Position numbers and translations under genes: made by a program
The notes under the pieces: model-generated
The model's database searches: none
Seen by the model: only the letters and a program-made list of their open reading frames with translations
Told to the model about the DNA's origin: nothing
Shown: positions 8,266 to 17,600 of the stretch, one piece after another
How positions within the stretch are numbered: the first letter of the stretch is position 1
Layout: the number at the start of each line of letters is the position of its first letter
Assembly: GCA_964522045.1 (NCBI GenBank)
Contig: CAZFSF010000016.1
Span: forward strand, 1-28,934
Length of the DNA: 28,934 bases
Direction: 5' to 3'
Source: Desulfacyla sp964522045
GTDB lineage: Bacteria > Desulfobacterota > DSM-4660 > Desulfatiglandales > Desulfatiglandaceae

Positions 8266-10842
8266 ATGAAATATAACCCACAGGAACTGGAAATTAAGTG
8301 GCAAGCCCATTGGGAAATGAGCTGTCTTTTCAAGTCAGTAGAAGATCTATCTAAAGAGAAATATTACCTCTTGGAAATGTTCCCCTATCCATCCGGAAAG
8401 ATCCATATTGGTCATGTGCGTAATTATACTATTGGCGATGTGGTGGCGAGATTTAAGCGAATGTGCGGCAAGAACGTGCTCCATCCTATGGGCTGGGATG
8501 CCTTTGGAATGCCTGCGGAGAATGCGGCCATTGAGAATAACAGCCATCCCGCCCAATGGACCTACGGTAATATAGAGGCCATGAAGTCCCAGCTTAAGAG
8601 AATGGGCTTCAGCTATGACTGGGACAGGGAGTTGGCCACCTGTGATCCCGAATATTACCGGTGGGAACAGTTAATATTCTTAGAGATGTATGAGAAGGGA
8701 CTTGCCTATAAGAAGAAAACCTTTGTCAACTGGTGCGACAAGTGCCAGACGGTGCTTGCCAACGAGCAGGTTGAAGATGGGTGCTGTTGGCGCCATCCTG
8801 AACTCGAAGTCACTATCAAGGATATGGATAGCTGGTTTCTCAAAATAACCGAATACGCCGATGAGATCCTCGATTATTGCCAAAAGCTACCTGGATGGCC
8901 GGACAGGGTGCTTACCATGCAGAGGAACTGGATAGGTAAGAGCTATGGCGCCATCATCCGGTTTCCAATGGTCGGTTCTGACGAGATTATCGAGGTTTTT
9001 ACCACACGCCAGGACACCGTGTTCGGAGCAACCTTTATGTGTCTTGCCCCAGAGCACCCTCTCGTAGATCAGATAGTGAACGGGTTTAAAGAAGAGAAGG
9101 AGGTTTTAGAGTTCGTGGAACGGACCCTAAGAATGGATAACGTCACGCGGACGGCAGATTTTACCGCCAAGGAGGGGGTCTTTACAGGGAGACATTGTCT
9201 GAATCCAGTGACAGGGGAGAAAATTCCGGTTTTTGTGGCTAATTTTGTCCTCTTCGATTACGGCACCGGGGCCATAATGGCGGTTCCCACCCATGACCAG
9301 AGGGATTTTGAGTTTGCTAAAAAATATGGGTTGCAGCTCAGGGTTGTCATAACCCCTCCGGACGAGGATCTCAATGAGGAAACCATGGCAGAGGCCTATG
9401 TAGATGAGGGGATCTTAGTTAACTCAGGCCCATTCAATGGCCAGCGCAACTTAGCGGCCTTGGACAGTATTGCTGACTACCTGGAATCCTTGGGAAAGGG
9501 CCATAAAACTGTTAATTTCAGGATCAGGGACTGGGGCATATCCAGGCAACGTTACTGGGGGACGCCTATCCCTATTATCTACTGCGACAAATGCGGCACG
9601 GTTCCTGTCCCTGAACAGGACCTTCCTGTGGTTCTCCCTTTAGACCTCCATATGAGGCCGAATGGGGGGTCTCCCCTCCCTTTTGAGCCTGTCTTTTTCG
9701 AAACCACATGTCCCAAATGCAAAGGTCAGGCTCGGCGCGAAACAGACACAATGGACACCTTTGTTGAGTCTTCCTGGTATTTTGATCGCTACACATGTCC
9801 AGATTACGACAAGGGCCCTCTCGATCCAAACAGGGTAGATTACTGGATGCCTGTAGACCAGTATATCGGGGGCATTGAGCATGCCATTCTCCATCTCCTT
9901 TATTCCCGTTTTTATACAAGGGTTCTGAGGGACTTTGGTCATCACAAGGTAAGCGAGCCTTTTACCAACCTGCTGACACAGGGAATGGTTTGCAAGGAGA
10001 CTGAGGAATGTCCGGAACATGGCTTTCTATACCCCAATGAGGTCAAAGACGGAAAATGTATTTTGTGCGGGGCAGGAGTAATCACAGGCAATATTGTAAA
10101 GATGTCCAAATCCAAGAAGAATGTCGTTGATCCCCAGGAGCTTATAGATAGCTATGGTGCCGACACTGTCCGGATGTTTTGTCTGTTTGCCTCGCCCCCG
10201 GACAAAGACCTGGAATGGAGTAACAAGGGAGTAGAGGGCTCATACAGATTTCTCAATCGAGTCTGGAGGCTGGTAGTTACTCATATTGACAAGATCACGA
10301 AAGTTACAGCTTATAAGGGAAGGGAAACCCTGTCAGGGCAATTAAGATCACTATACCGAAAGACTCACGAAACCATAAAGAAGGTGACCGAAGACATAGA
10401 GAAGAGGTTTCATTTTAATACTGCCATTTCTGCTGTAATGGAATTGGTCAATGAAGTTAATCAGTTTCTGAACAGTAAAGATCAAAAAGACGACATTGCC
10501 TGGTCTGTGGTCAGGGAGGCCGTCGAGGCAACGGTGGTGCTGCTTTCACCGGTAGTGCCGCATATCACCGAAGAGTTATGGCAGATGTTAGGCCATGACA
10601 GCTCGCTTCTTGAGGTGCCCTGGCCCTCCTATAACGAAGAGGCCCTGCATACTGAAAAGCGACTGATCGTGCTCCAGGTAAATGGAAAGGTGAGAAACAG
10701 GATCGAAGTGCCCGTCTCCTATGAGGCAAAAGAGATTGAGGGAGAGGCGTTGGCAGATGAAAGGATCCAGCATTTTATCGGTGAAAAGCCGATCAAGAAA
10801 GTTATTGTCGTCCAGAATAAACTGGTCAACGTGGTGGTGTGA
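8266..10842 (+). CDS. leuS: Leucyl-tRNA synthetase
   Basis: Class I aminoacyl-tRNA synthetase that charges tRNA-Leu. It has 858 residues, full length. The N-terminal catalytic fold has PYPSGKIHIGH (HIGH at 47-50). The CP1 editing domain (about 225-420) contains TRQDTVFGATFM and GTGAIMAVPTHDQRD, so post-transfer editing is expected. Cysteine pairs (CDKCGT and CPKCKG) lie in the leucine-specific region. The second ATP motif KMSKSKKN starts at 612, followed by the helical anticodon-binding domain and the small C-terminal domain ending KVIVVQNKLVNVVV. The start is the first ATG, whose MKYNPQELEIKWQ is typical of bacterial LeuRS. Confidence 0.98.
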   Translation: MKYNPQELEIKWQAHWEMSCLFKSVEDLSKEKYYLLEMFPYPSGKIHIGHVRNYTIGDVVARFKRMCGKNVLHPMGWDAFGMPAENAAIENNSHPAQWTYGNIEAMKSQLKRMGFSYDWDRELATCDPEYYRWEQLIFLEMYEKGLAYKKKTFVNWCDKCQTVLANEQVEDGCCWRHPELEVTIKDMDSWFLKITEYADEILDYCQKLPGWPDRVLTMQRNWIGKSYGAIIRFPMVGSDEIIEVFTTRQDTVFGATFMCLAPEHPLVDQIVNGFKEEKEVLEFVERTLRMDNVTRTADFTAKEGVFTGRHCLNPVTGEKIPVFVANFVLFDYGTGAIMAVPTHDQRDFEFAKKYGLQLRVVITPPDEDLNEETMAEAYVDEGILVNSGPFNGQRNLAALDSIADYLESLGKGHKTVNFRIRDWGISRQRYWGTPIPIIYCDKCGTVPVPEQDLPVVLPLDLHMRPNGGSPLPFEPVFFETTCPKCKGQARRETDTMDTFVESSWYFDRYTCPDYDKGPLDPNRVDYWMPVDQYIGGIEHAILHLLYSRFYTRVLRDFGHHKVSEPFTNLLTQGMVCKETEECPEHGFLYPNEVKDGKCILCGAGVITGNIVKMSKSKKNVVDPQELIDSYGADTVRMFCLFASPPDKDLEWSNKGVEGSYRFLNRVWRLVVTHIDKITKVTAYKGRETLSGQLRSLYRKTHETIKKVTEDIEKRFHFNTAISAVMELVNEVNQFLNSKDQKDDIAWSVVREAVEATVVLLSPVVPHITEELWQMLGHDSSLLEVPWPSYNEEALHTEKRLIVLQVNGKVRNRIEVPVSYEAKEIEGEALADERIQHFIGEKPIKKVIVVQNKLVNVVV

Positions 10843-10861
10843 AATTGAATATTGACTACTG

Positions 10862-10883
10862 ATCCCGCGATGCGCGGGATTGA
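10862..10883. repeat. Palindromic spacer element, copy 1
   Basis: The 19-bp inverted repeat ATCCCGCG-ATG-CGCGGGAT followed by TGA. An identical 22-nt stretch occurs at 12897-12918. It lies 19 nt after leuS; there is no immediate T-run, so it is not a standard terminator. Confidence 0.75.
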
Positions 10884-11008
10884 ATATTTGTGGAATTGCT
10901 CCGCTCAGTTTTTTTCAATTAATATGAGGACTTCCTTAAATCGTCAATTTGCAGTTTCAATAAGGCAACCTTGAATCCCGAACCCCGAATTCTTTGAACG
11001 CTATAAAT

Positions 11009-11563
11009 ATGGCAAATAACAAATTCATTCCAGTTTCCAGTTTCCAGTTTCCAGCTTCCATCCTTCTGTTCCTGTTTTTTGTCTCTGGGTGCGGTTATAA
11101 TCTCCAGGACACGAGGCAGCCAAAAGGGATAAGCATCCCGAGCCTGGCCATACCTTTAATGGCAAGCCCCTCCTCTAATTTAGGCTTTGAGGGCGACTTT
11201 ACCATGATGATTCGCCAGGAATTTGTCAAGCATTCCCAGGTTCCTCTTGTTTCAAAGGACCAGGCAGAGGTAGTTCTGATTGGAAGAGTGCTTGATATCA
11301 AGACCGAACCCCTGAGTTATAAAATAACGGACGGCACATTTGAGGTAACAAATTCCCGCTGGTTGAAGATCAAATTAGCCGCCAAACTGTTAGATCGGAC
11401 TACCGGAAAGGTAATATGGAACGATGACAAGTTAGAGGAAAAGGCATCCTTCACTGTCAGTTCGGATCCCCTGAAGACAGCATACAACCAGAGAAGAGCG
11501 ACTAAAATGCTCGCCAAACTACTGGCAGAAAGAATCTATCTGAAGACCATGGAACGGTTTTGA
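11009..11563 (+). CDS. lptE: LptE-like LPS-assembly lipoprotein
   Basis: LptE is the outer-membrane lipoprotein that plugs LptD and helps insert lipopolysaccharide. It has 184 residues from the ATG at 11009. There is a hydrophobic signal (about 16-25), a lipobox FVSGC with lipidated Cys28, then CGYNLQ (typical of LptE), SIAIP-like IPSLAIPLMASP, an EGDFTMMIRQEF segment and a long C-terminal helix. The gene sits between leuS and holA, its usual place. An in-frame TTG at 10994 is less likely; neither start has a good Shine-Dalgarno. The signal-peptide region contains four tandem copies of a 7-nt unit (11031-11058), so copy-number slippage would shift the frame. The stop overlaps the holA start (TGATG). 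Confidence 0.85.
   Translation: MANNKFIPVSSFQFPASILLFLFFVSGCGYNLQDTRQPKGISIPSLAIPLMASPSSNLGFEGDFTMMIRQEFVKHSQVPLVSKDQAEVVLIGRVLDIKTEPLSYKITDGTFEVTNSRWLKIKLAAKLLDRTTGKVIWNDDKLEEKASFTVSSDPLKTAYNQRRATKMLAKLLAERIYLKTMERF
11031..11058. repeat. Heptamer tandem repeat within lptE
   Basis: CAGTTTC three times and then CAGCTTC, 28 nt, all inside the signal-peptide coding region of lptE. Seven is not a multiple of three, so gain or loss of a unit would frameshift the gene. Confidence 0.9.
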
Positions 11564-12561
11564 TGCCGGCAGATCTCTCCCCTGAACATGTCCTGGACCT
11601 GCTAAAGAGTGGCCAATTAGGCAAGGTTTATCTCTTCTACGGCCCTGGGGATTTTCAAATAGAAAGGGTGCTGGGCCTAATTCGTGAAACCTTTATTCCT
11701 GAAGCTGCAAGGGATTTTAATCTCCAGATCTTTTACGGGGACAAGAATACAAGCCCCGTAGATATCACCGATGCTGCCCGCTCCATCCCCTTTATGTCTT
11801 CAAATCGTCTTATTATTGTCAGGAGGACCGAAAACATTTCAGGGTCGGCCCTTGAGGGCTTTATCCCGTATATTGACAAACCAGCGGAATCTACCTGCTT
11901 GATATTTGTATCATCCAAGACTGACTTCAAGAAAAAATTCTACAAGAAAATCAGGAGCACTGGTGGCGCGGTCAATTTTAAACAACTCTATGACAGGCAG
12001 GTCCTACCATGGATAAAGAGGATGGCAAAAGATCTCGGGTTAACCATCACCGAAGAGGCCTGTGTCTATCTCCAGGGCATCGTGGGGAATCGCTTGAGGG
12101 ATCTCAGCTCTGAGATTGAAAAACTATATCTCCGCCATGGGAAAAGGACTGTTGGGGTAGAGGAAATAAAGGGACTCGCCATTTATAGCCGTATCTATAC
12201 GATTTTCGAATTAATGGATCAGATATCGCTCAGACGACGAGCAGAATCAATGTCGATATTAAGCAGGTATATAGAAGAGGAGGGTAGGGATGCAGCATTC
12301 GGAATTATTGGGATGCTTAACCGGCAAATCCGCCTGATTATCCAGGCGAAGTCCATCACCGAGCAGGGCGGGAGGGCTCCCGATGTGACTAAGAAACTTC
12401 ATGTTCCACCCTTTTTAGCGAATAAAATTTTCCAACAGTCTAAGCATTGGAGCGTAAAGAATCTTGAAAAAGCCTTGTATCTGCTATATCAGGCCGACGG
12501 ACACCTGAAGTCGGGCTCTCAGGCGCAGCTTATTCTCGAAAACCTGGTATTATCTCTATAG
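11563..12561 (+). CDS. holA: DNA polymerase III subunit delta
   Basis: The clamp-loader delta subunit that opens the beta sliding clamp. It has 332 residues, the usual length. The N-terminal AAA-like domain starts GKVYLFYGPGDFQIERVLGLI and lacks a functional Walker A, as is normal for delta. The middle contains the conserved LRDLSSEIEKL segment, and the C-terminal collar domain has MLNRQIRLIIQAK and ends LKSGSQAQLILENLVL. The ATG at 11563 overlaps the lptE stop by one base (TGATG), so it is translationally coupled; the TTG at 11560 is not needed. It converges on rpsT, 29 nt away. Confidence 0.93.
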   Translation: MPADLSPEHVLDLLKSGQLGKVYLFYGPGDFQIERVLGLIRETFIPEAARDFNLQIFYGDKNTSPVDITDAARSIPFMSSNRLIIVRRTENISGSALEGFIPYIDKPAESTCLIFVSSKTDFKKKFYKKIRSTGGAVNFKQLYDRQVLPWIKRMAKDLGLTITEEACVYLQGIVGNRLRDLSSEIEKLYLRHGKRTVGVEEIKGLAIYSRIYTIFELMDQISLRRRAESMSILSRYIEEEGRDAAFGIIGMLNRQIRLIIQAKSITEQGGRAPDVTKKLHVPPFLANKIFQQSKHWSVKNLEKALYLLYQADGHLKSGSQAQLILENLVLSL

Positions 12562-12590
12562 CCTGTCTGCGTGGAGCGCTGTGGGGCAGA

Positions 12591-12866
12591 TCAGCCCTTA
12601 GATGCGGAGAGCCGGTTAATATGGGTGGCCAAACGGGAAATCTTTCGAGATGCCTGATTCCTGTGTATTACACCTTTAGAAGCGGCCTTTTGAATAATAG
12701 AAACGGTTTTAACAAAGCTCTTTTTGGCCTGGTCTACTGAATCGTCAGCTAAAGCGGTTCGGACTTCCTTGACCGCCTTCTTGGCCCTTGTCTTGTAACC
12801 CTTGTTTCTAATTCTCTTGACCTCGTTTTGTCTTGCCCTCTTAAGGGCTGATTTATGGTTTGCCAA
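12591..12866 (-). CDS. rpsT: 30S ribosomal protein S20 (UUG start)
   Basis: Primary 16S rRNA-binding protein bS20. It has 91 residues and is Lys/Arg-rich: MANHKSALKRARQNEVKR at the N-terminus, KKAVKEVRTAL in the middle, and KGVIHRNQASRKISRLATHIN at the C-terminus. The start codon is TTG; the next residues AlaAsnHisLys are the canonical N-terminus and AAGGAGG lies 7 nt upstream, so the choice is firm. E. coli rpsT also starts with UUG, which matters for its autoregulation. It is transcribed from a near-consensus promoter at 12981-13009, with a leader of about 108 nt that includes the 19-bp palindrome at 12897. It is convergent with holA and divergent from murJ. Confidence 0.97.
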   Translation of the reverse strand: MANHKSALKRARQNEVKRIRNKGYKTRAKKAVKEVRTALADDSVDQAKKSFVKTVSIIQKAASKGVIHRNQASRKISRLATHINRLSASKG

Positions 12867-12896
12867 ATCCGTGCCTCCTTATGGCAGTGAGTATTT

Positions 12897-12918
12897 ATCC
12901 CGCGATGCGCGGGATTGA
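12897..12918. repeat. Palindromic spacer element, copy 2
   Basis: Identical over 22 nt to 10862-10883. Here it lies in the transcribed leader of rpsT, 31 nt upstream of the UUG start, so it would form a GC-rich hairpin in that mRNA. A shorter relative, ATCCCGCGGGA, occurs at 27990-28000 upstream of the PNP gene. Confidence 0.75.
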
Positions 12919-12958
12919 CGATTGAATATTGTTGGAGCTAAGCTGGATTTTCTTAAAA

Positions 12959-12975
12959 CTTAAATAATATTTAAG
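12959..12975. promoter_or_regulatory. 17-bp palindrome at the rpsT transcription start
   Basis: CTTAAATA-A-TATTTAAG, perfect 8-bp arms around one base. It spans the predicted +1 of rpsT (about 12974) and lies just upstream of a possible murJ -10 (TATAAT, 12980-12985). It may be an operator for both divergent genes; this is inference. Confidence 0.45.
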
Positions 12976-12980
12976 CTTCT

Positions 12981-13009
12981 ATAATATAAAAAAGACTCTG
13001 TTATGTCAA
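12981..13009 (-). promoter_or_regulatory. Near-consensus sigma70 promoter for rpsT
   Basis: Minus strand: TTGACA (13004-13009), 17-nt spacer, TATTAT (12981-12986). The only deviation from consensus is one base in the -10 box. It fits a strongly expressed ribosomal protein gene. Confidence 0.7.
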
Positions 13010-13018
13010 GGATTTTCT

Positions 13019-14605
13019 GTGCCGATTAAAGAAAGCAACCCAAGGGAAAAAAGCCTTGGCCGCGCGGCCGGGGTAGTTAGCTTTTTCACCTTCCAGAGTC
13101 GGATCCTTGGCCTGGTTCGTGACATGGTTTTGGCAGCGCTTTTCGGTTCCGGGATGGCTGCTGACGCCTTTTTCGTAGCATTTCGCATTCCTAATCTCTT
13201 GCGACGGCTTTTTGCCGAAGGATCTCTTACCATTGCCTTTATCCCGGTGTTCACGGAATATCTGACCCTCAAGACCAAAAAAGATGCCTTTGATTTGGCA
13301 AGGGTTGTGCTGACGACACTCTCCATTATCTTAGTTATAGTAACCCTCTTAGGCATTCTCTTTTCTCCCTGGATAGTAAGGATTCAGGCATTTGGTTTCG
13401 GGAGTTCCGGTGTCAAATACGATCTAACCGTTCTGCTGACCCGCATAACATTCCCATACATATTCTTCATCAGCATTGTGGCTTTTTTTATGGGGGTTCT
13501 CAATTCTCTGAGGCGTTTTGCGGCCCCGGCAGCCGCCCCCATTTTTCTGAATGTAGGTATCATCGGCGCTGCATATCTGATCTCACCTCATTGCGAAGCC
13601 CCGATTGTTGGTGTAGCAATAGGTGTCCTCATAGGCGGAGCTCTGCAAGTAGGTTTGCAGATCCCATCGGCTATCAGAGAAGGTCTCAGGCTTTACCCAA
13701 AATGGCAATTAGATCATCCTGCGTTGAAGAGGATAGGTCTACTTATGCTTCCAGCGATTCTCGGGTCTGCCGTGTATCAGTTCAACCAGTTTATGGGAAC
13801 ATTGCTTGCGACATTCCTGCCGGAAGGGAGCGTTTCATGGCTTTACTACGCCGACCGCCTTGTTCAGTTTCCTCTCGGTATTTTCGCCATAGCCATAAGT
13901 ACAGCGGCGCTTCCTTCCCTCGCAGCTGAGGCCGCTAAAAGGGACCTTGCACAGTTCCAGAGCACCCTGAACCATGCCCTGTGCCTTGTTTTCTTTATCA
14001 CCTTGCCATCCATGGTGGGACTGATAATACTTGGTAAACCGATTATTCAGATCCTCTTTGAAAGGGGAGCCTTTGATACCCGCTCGTCTGTGATGACGGC
14101 TTATGCCCTCTTCTATTACACTTTGGGTCTCTGGGCATTTTCCGGAGTCCGGATTATGGTTTCAGCATTCTATGCCCTCCAGGACACAAAGACCCCTGTA
14201 AAAGTGGCTGTAATTGCCTTGGTAGTCAATCTAACTTTAAGCCTGGCGCTCATGGGACCACTGAAACACGGGGGGCTCGCACTCGCCCTTTCTCTTGCTT
14301 CGTCTGTCCAGTTTTTGTTCCTGATTTTTTTTCTAAAGAAAAAAACCTCGGTGCTCAATCTCAGACCGGTCCTGATATCTGTCTCCAAGTCGGCCCTGGC
14401 GGCCGCTCTTATGGGCCTTGGTGTCTGGTATTTTAACTCCAGGTGGCTAATTGCCGGTGAGGGTACAAGTTTCCCAGGCATGGTCACCAACTTAGCCGCA
14501 CTTATAGTAATCGGGATAATAATCTACTTTGGCGCTGCCCGTTTCTTGGGTTGTACTGAAATTGCGTCGATCATGGGGATATTATCGCGTAGGAGAAAGA
14601 AGTGA
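13019..14605 (+). CDS. murJ: Lipid II flippase MurJ (MviN)
   Basis: Inner-membrane flippase that moves lipid II across the membrane for peptidoglycan synthesis. It has 528 residues, with about 14 hydrophobic segments as expected for the MOP superfamily. The conserved start is FFTFQSRILGLVRDMVLAALFGSGMAADAFFVAFRIPNLLRRLFAEGS (written here only to name the signature region, about residues 22-69). Confidence 0.95.
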   Translation: MPIKESNPREKSLGRAAGVVSFFTFQSRILGLVRDMVLAALFGSGMAADAFFVAFRIPNLLRRLFAEGSLTIAFIPVFTEYLTLKTKKDAFDLARVVLTTLSIILVIVTLLGILFSPWIVRIQAFGFGSSGVKYDLTVLLTRITFPYIFFISIVAFFMGVLNSLRRFAAPAAAPIFLNVGIIGAAYLISPHCEAPIVGVAIGVLIGGALQVGLQIPSAIREGLRLYPKWQLDHPALKRIGLLMLPAILGSAVYQFNQFMGTLLATFLPEGSVSWLYYADRLVQFPLGIFAIAISTAALPSLAAEAAKRDLAQFQSTLNHALCLVFFITLPSMVGLIILGKPIIQILFERGAFDTRSSVMTAYALFYYTLGLWAFSGVRIMVSAFYALQDTKTPVKVAVIALVVNLTLSLALMGPLKHGGLALALSLASSVQFLFLIFFLKKKTSVLNLRPVLISVSKSALAAALMGLGVWYFNSRWLIAGEGTSFPGMVTNLAALIVIGIIIYFGAARFLGCTEIASIMGILSRRRKK

Positions 14606-17600
14606 AATAGGCGTTCGCGGGCACATCATAATCTTAATCGTACTCTTATTCATAATCGTGTTGAGTAAGATTATGATTATGATTAAGATTATGAAACAGG
14701 AGCGCTCTCAGGAGAATGATGGATATTAATAGTATTACAGCGATTATACCCCAACCGGTTGTCTTGAGCAATATTGATGATTCTCCCGGTCCATGTTGCA
14801 TGAGTTTTGGATTCGAGCTTACCCCCCTTATGCAGTCTATAAAAAGGGTTGGCCTGATTAACCCGCCACTGCTCAAAAGGGACAATGAGGCAAGGATAAC
14901 AATTATTACTGGATATCGCAGGATAAAGGCCTTAAAATTATTGAAGGCAGATCGCGCGGCATGTCGGATCTTATCAGGAGATGATATCCTGCCGATTGAA
15001 TGCCTCCTGCTGAATCTCCATGACAATCTTGCTGTAAGAGAACTTAACGATGTGGAGAAGGGGATGGTTCTGGCGCGCCTCATCCCATGGATTAAATCCC
15101 GGGAAATCGTGGAGCACTATATGCCGTTGCTCGGCCTTCCATCCAAGAAGGCTACCCTTTCTTCCTACCTGAGGCTTGAGGAGGAAATGGGGATTCGGGC
15201 CAAGGAATGTATTGCGCAGGGACAACTATCATTGAGGAATGCCATGATGCTCCTCGATATTGATTCAATCTCAAGATCGTCTATTATTGATCTTATATCA
15301 AATATAAAGTTAACCGTTAATCAACAACGACAGTTAATTGATTATACAGTTGATTTAGCGCATATTGAGGGCACGTCTATTCCTGACATTTTAGATAATC
15401 AATCAGTGAAAAGGATAAAATCAGATACCCGGATGAACAATCCCCAAAAGGGGAGGACGCTGATCCGTCATTTTAGGATAAGACGTTACCCTTCAGTATC
15501 AATGGCGGAAAGAGAGTTCAAAAAAATGGTTTCCAGGTTGAATCTCGGAGAAATGGTCAGGATCGATCATTCTTCTTCTTTTGAGTTCCCTTATTATCGT
15601 CTCGAAGTCCTTTTTAAAGACGGTCCGTCATTAAGGGAGAAGCTGGAGAATTTGATGGGAGAAGATATCAACATCTTAACAGATCCATGGAAAAAGGATT
15701 TGTTCACCACGAACAAGAAGAGATGATAAAACTATCAGGAACTCATTTTTCGAGTTGCGAATAAGCTGTAGGTTTTCCTTGCATCTTTGCGCCTTTGCGC
15801 GAGACCTTTTCTTTTCCAGTTCATCCAGTTTAGGGATTATGGATATCTCATGTCAACAAGAATAGGCAAAGTAATTTTAGATGAGGGGGTACAGAAATAC
15901 CCAACCACAAAATCAATCCTGTTGCAGTTAAGAGATATACCTGTCAGGAAGGAACGGGATGACAACGCGGAAGAAGTCCCCAACATCTCAGATGACATGA
16001 AAATGGATATGGGCAAGGATACCGTGCATCTCGTATCCTATCAGGGGGAGTTTCTTAAACCATGTCCAGGGACCAAGGAATATATTTGTTGCGGATACCA
16101 GATACTAAACGTGGGAACAAACTGTCCTCTCGATTGCAGCTACTGTATCCTTCAGGCATATTTTAACCGTCCCAATCTGAGGGTCCATGTCAATTTGAAA
16201 GAGCAGCTTGGCCAGGTCTATCAGACCATAGATAGCGAACCTGACAAGATCTTTAGGGTAGGCACAGGAGAATTCACAGACAGCCTTGCCCTCGATCCGG
16301 TTATTAGATGGAGCGAAATTATCCTTCCCGGGTTCTCAAAGAGAAAAAATGTGGTACTGGAGCTTAAGACCAAGACAGCAAATACCAGTGGCCTCCTCGA
16401 ATCAGGATATAGAGACCGGATAATCGTTTCGTGGTCCCTGAACAGTCCTTTTATATCACGCAGGGAAGAACACAGAGCAGCAAGTTTGACCAAGAGGCTT
16501 CAATGTGCTCGGGAATGCCAATCAGCAGGGTTTACCATAGGATTTCATTTTGATCCCCTTATACTGCACAGAGACTGGAGGGATGAATACAAAAGGACTG
16601 TCGATCTTATGGACAAATACATCGAGCCTGAAGGAATTATCTGGATAAGCTTAGGATCGTTCAGATTCATGCCGGCGCTCAAACCGATTATAAGGCGACG
16701 ACACCCGGAGACATCTGTTTTAGACGGTGAGTTTATTTTAGGCTTGGACGGAAAAATGCGCTATTTTAAACCGTTACGCATGGAGCTTTATGCCTTTTTA
16801 AGGGAACTGCTCTGTCAATGGCACACCAATTTAGGTCTTTATCTCTGTATGGAGTCGGATGACGTCTGGCAGGAGAGTATGGGATGGACTCCTCAAACCT
16901 CCGAGGGACTCCGAAATTATTTAGATGAACGAGTACGGCGGTTTTTTGGGTAGCAATCACCGGGAATATGTGTTAAAAAACTAAGTAGTGTCGATTCATA
17001 ANNNNNNNNNNNNNNNNNNNNNNNNNNNNNNNNNNNNNNNNNNNNNNNNNNNNNNNNNNNNNNNNNNNNNNNNNNNNNNNNNNNNNNNNNNNNNNNNNNN
17101 NACTGAGTAACCGTTCACTGTCCAAAGGTTCTGGTCTGTGAATGCCTGCGAAAATGGAATGAAAAACAAATTACAGCGAGGAGAAAAAACTATGACAATC
17201 AAGGAAAACGTTGAGAACGCTCTTCAAAAGGTGAGGCCTTCACTCCAGGCTGATGGAGGGGATGTCCAGCTTGTTGATGTGGATGATGATGGACTGGTCA
17301 AAGTGAAACTGATGGGCGCGTGCGGGGGATGCCCCATGTCTCAGATGACACTCAAAATGGGAATTGAGAAGATCCTGAAACAAAACGTGCCTGAAGTAAC
17401 GAGTGTGGAATCGGTATGATGAAAATAACAATTTAAGGAGATATTATGGAGATCAATAAAGTTGGTGTAGTTGGCGCAGGAGCCATGGGAAACGGCATTG
17501 CGCAGATGGCGGCCCAGATCGGTTGTGAAGTTATTTTGAGAGATATCAAGGATGAATTTGTAGAGCGGGGATTAAGCAGTATTGACCGTTTTCTTTCAAA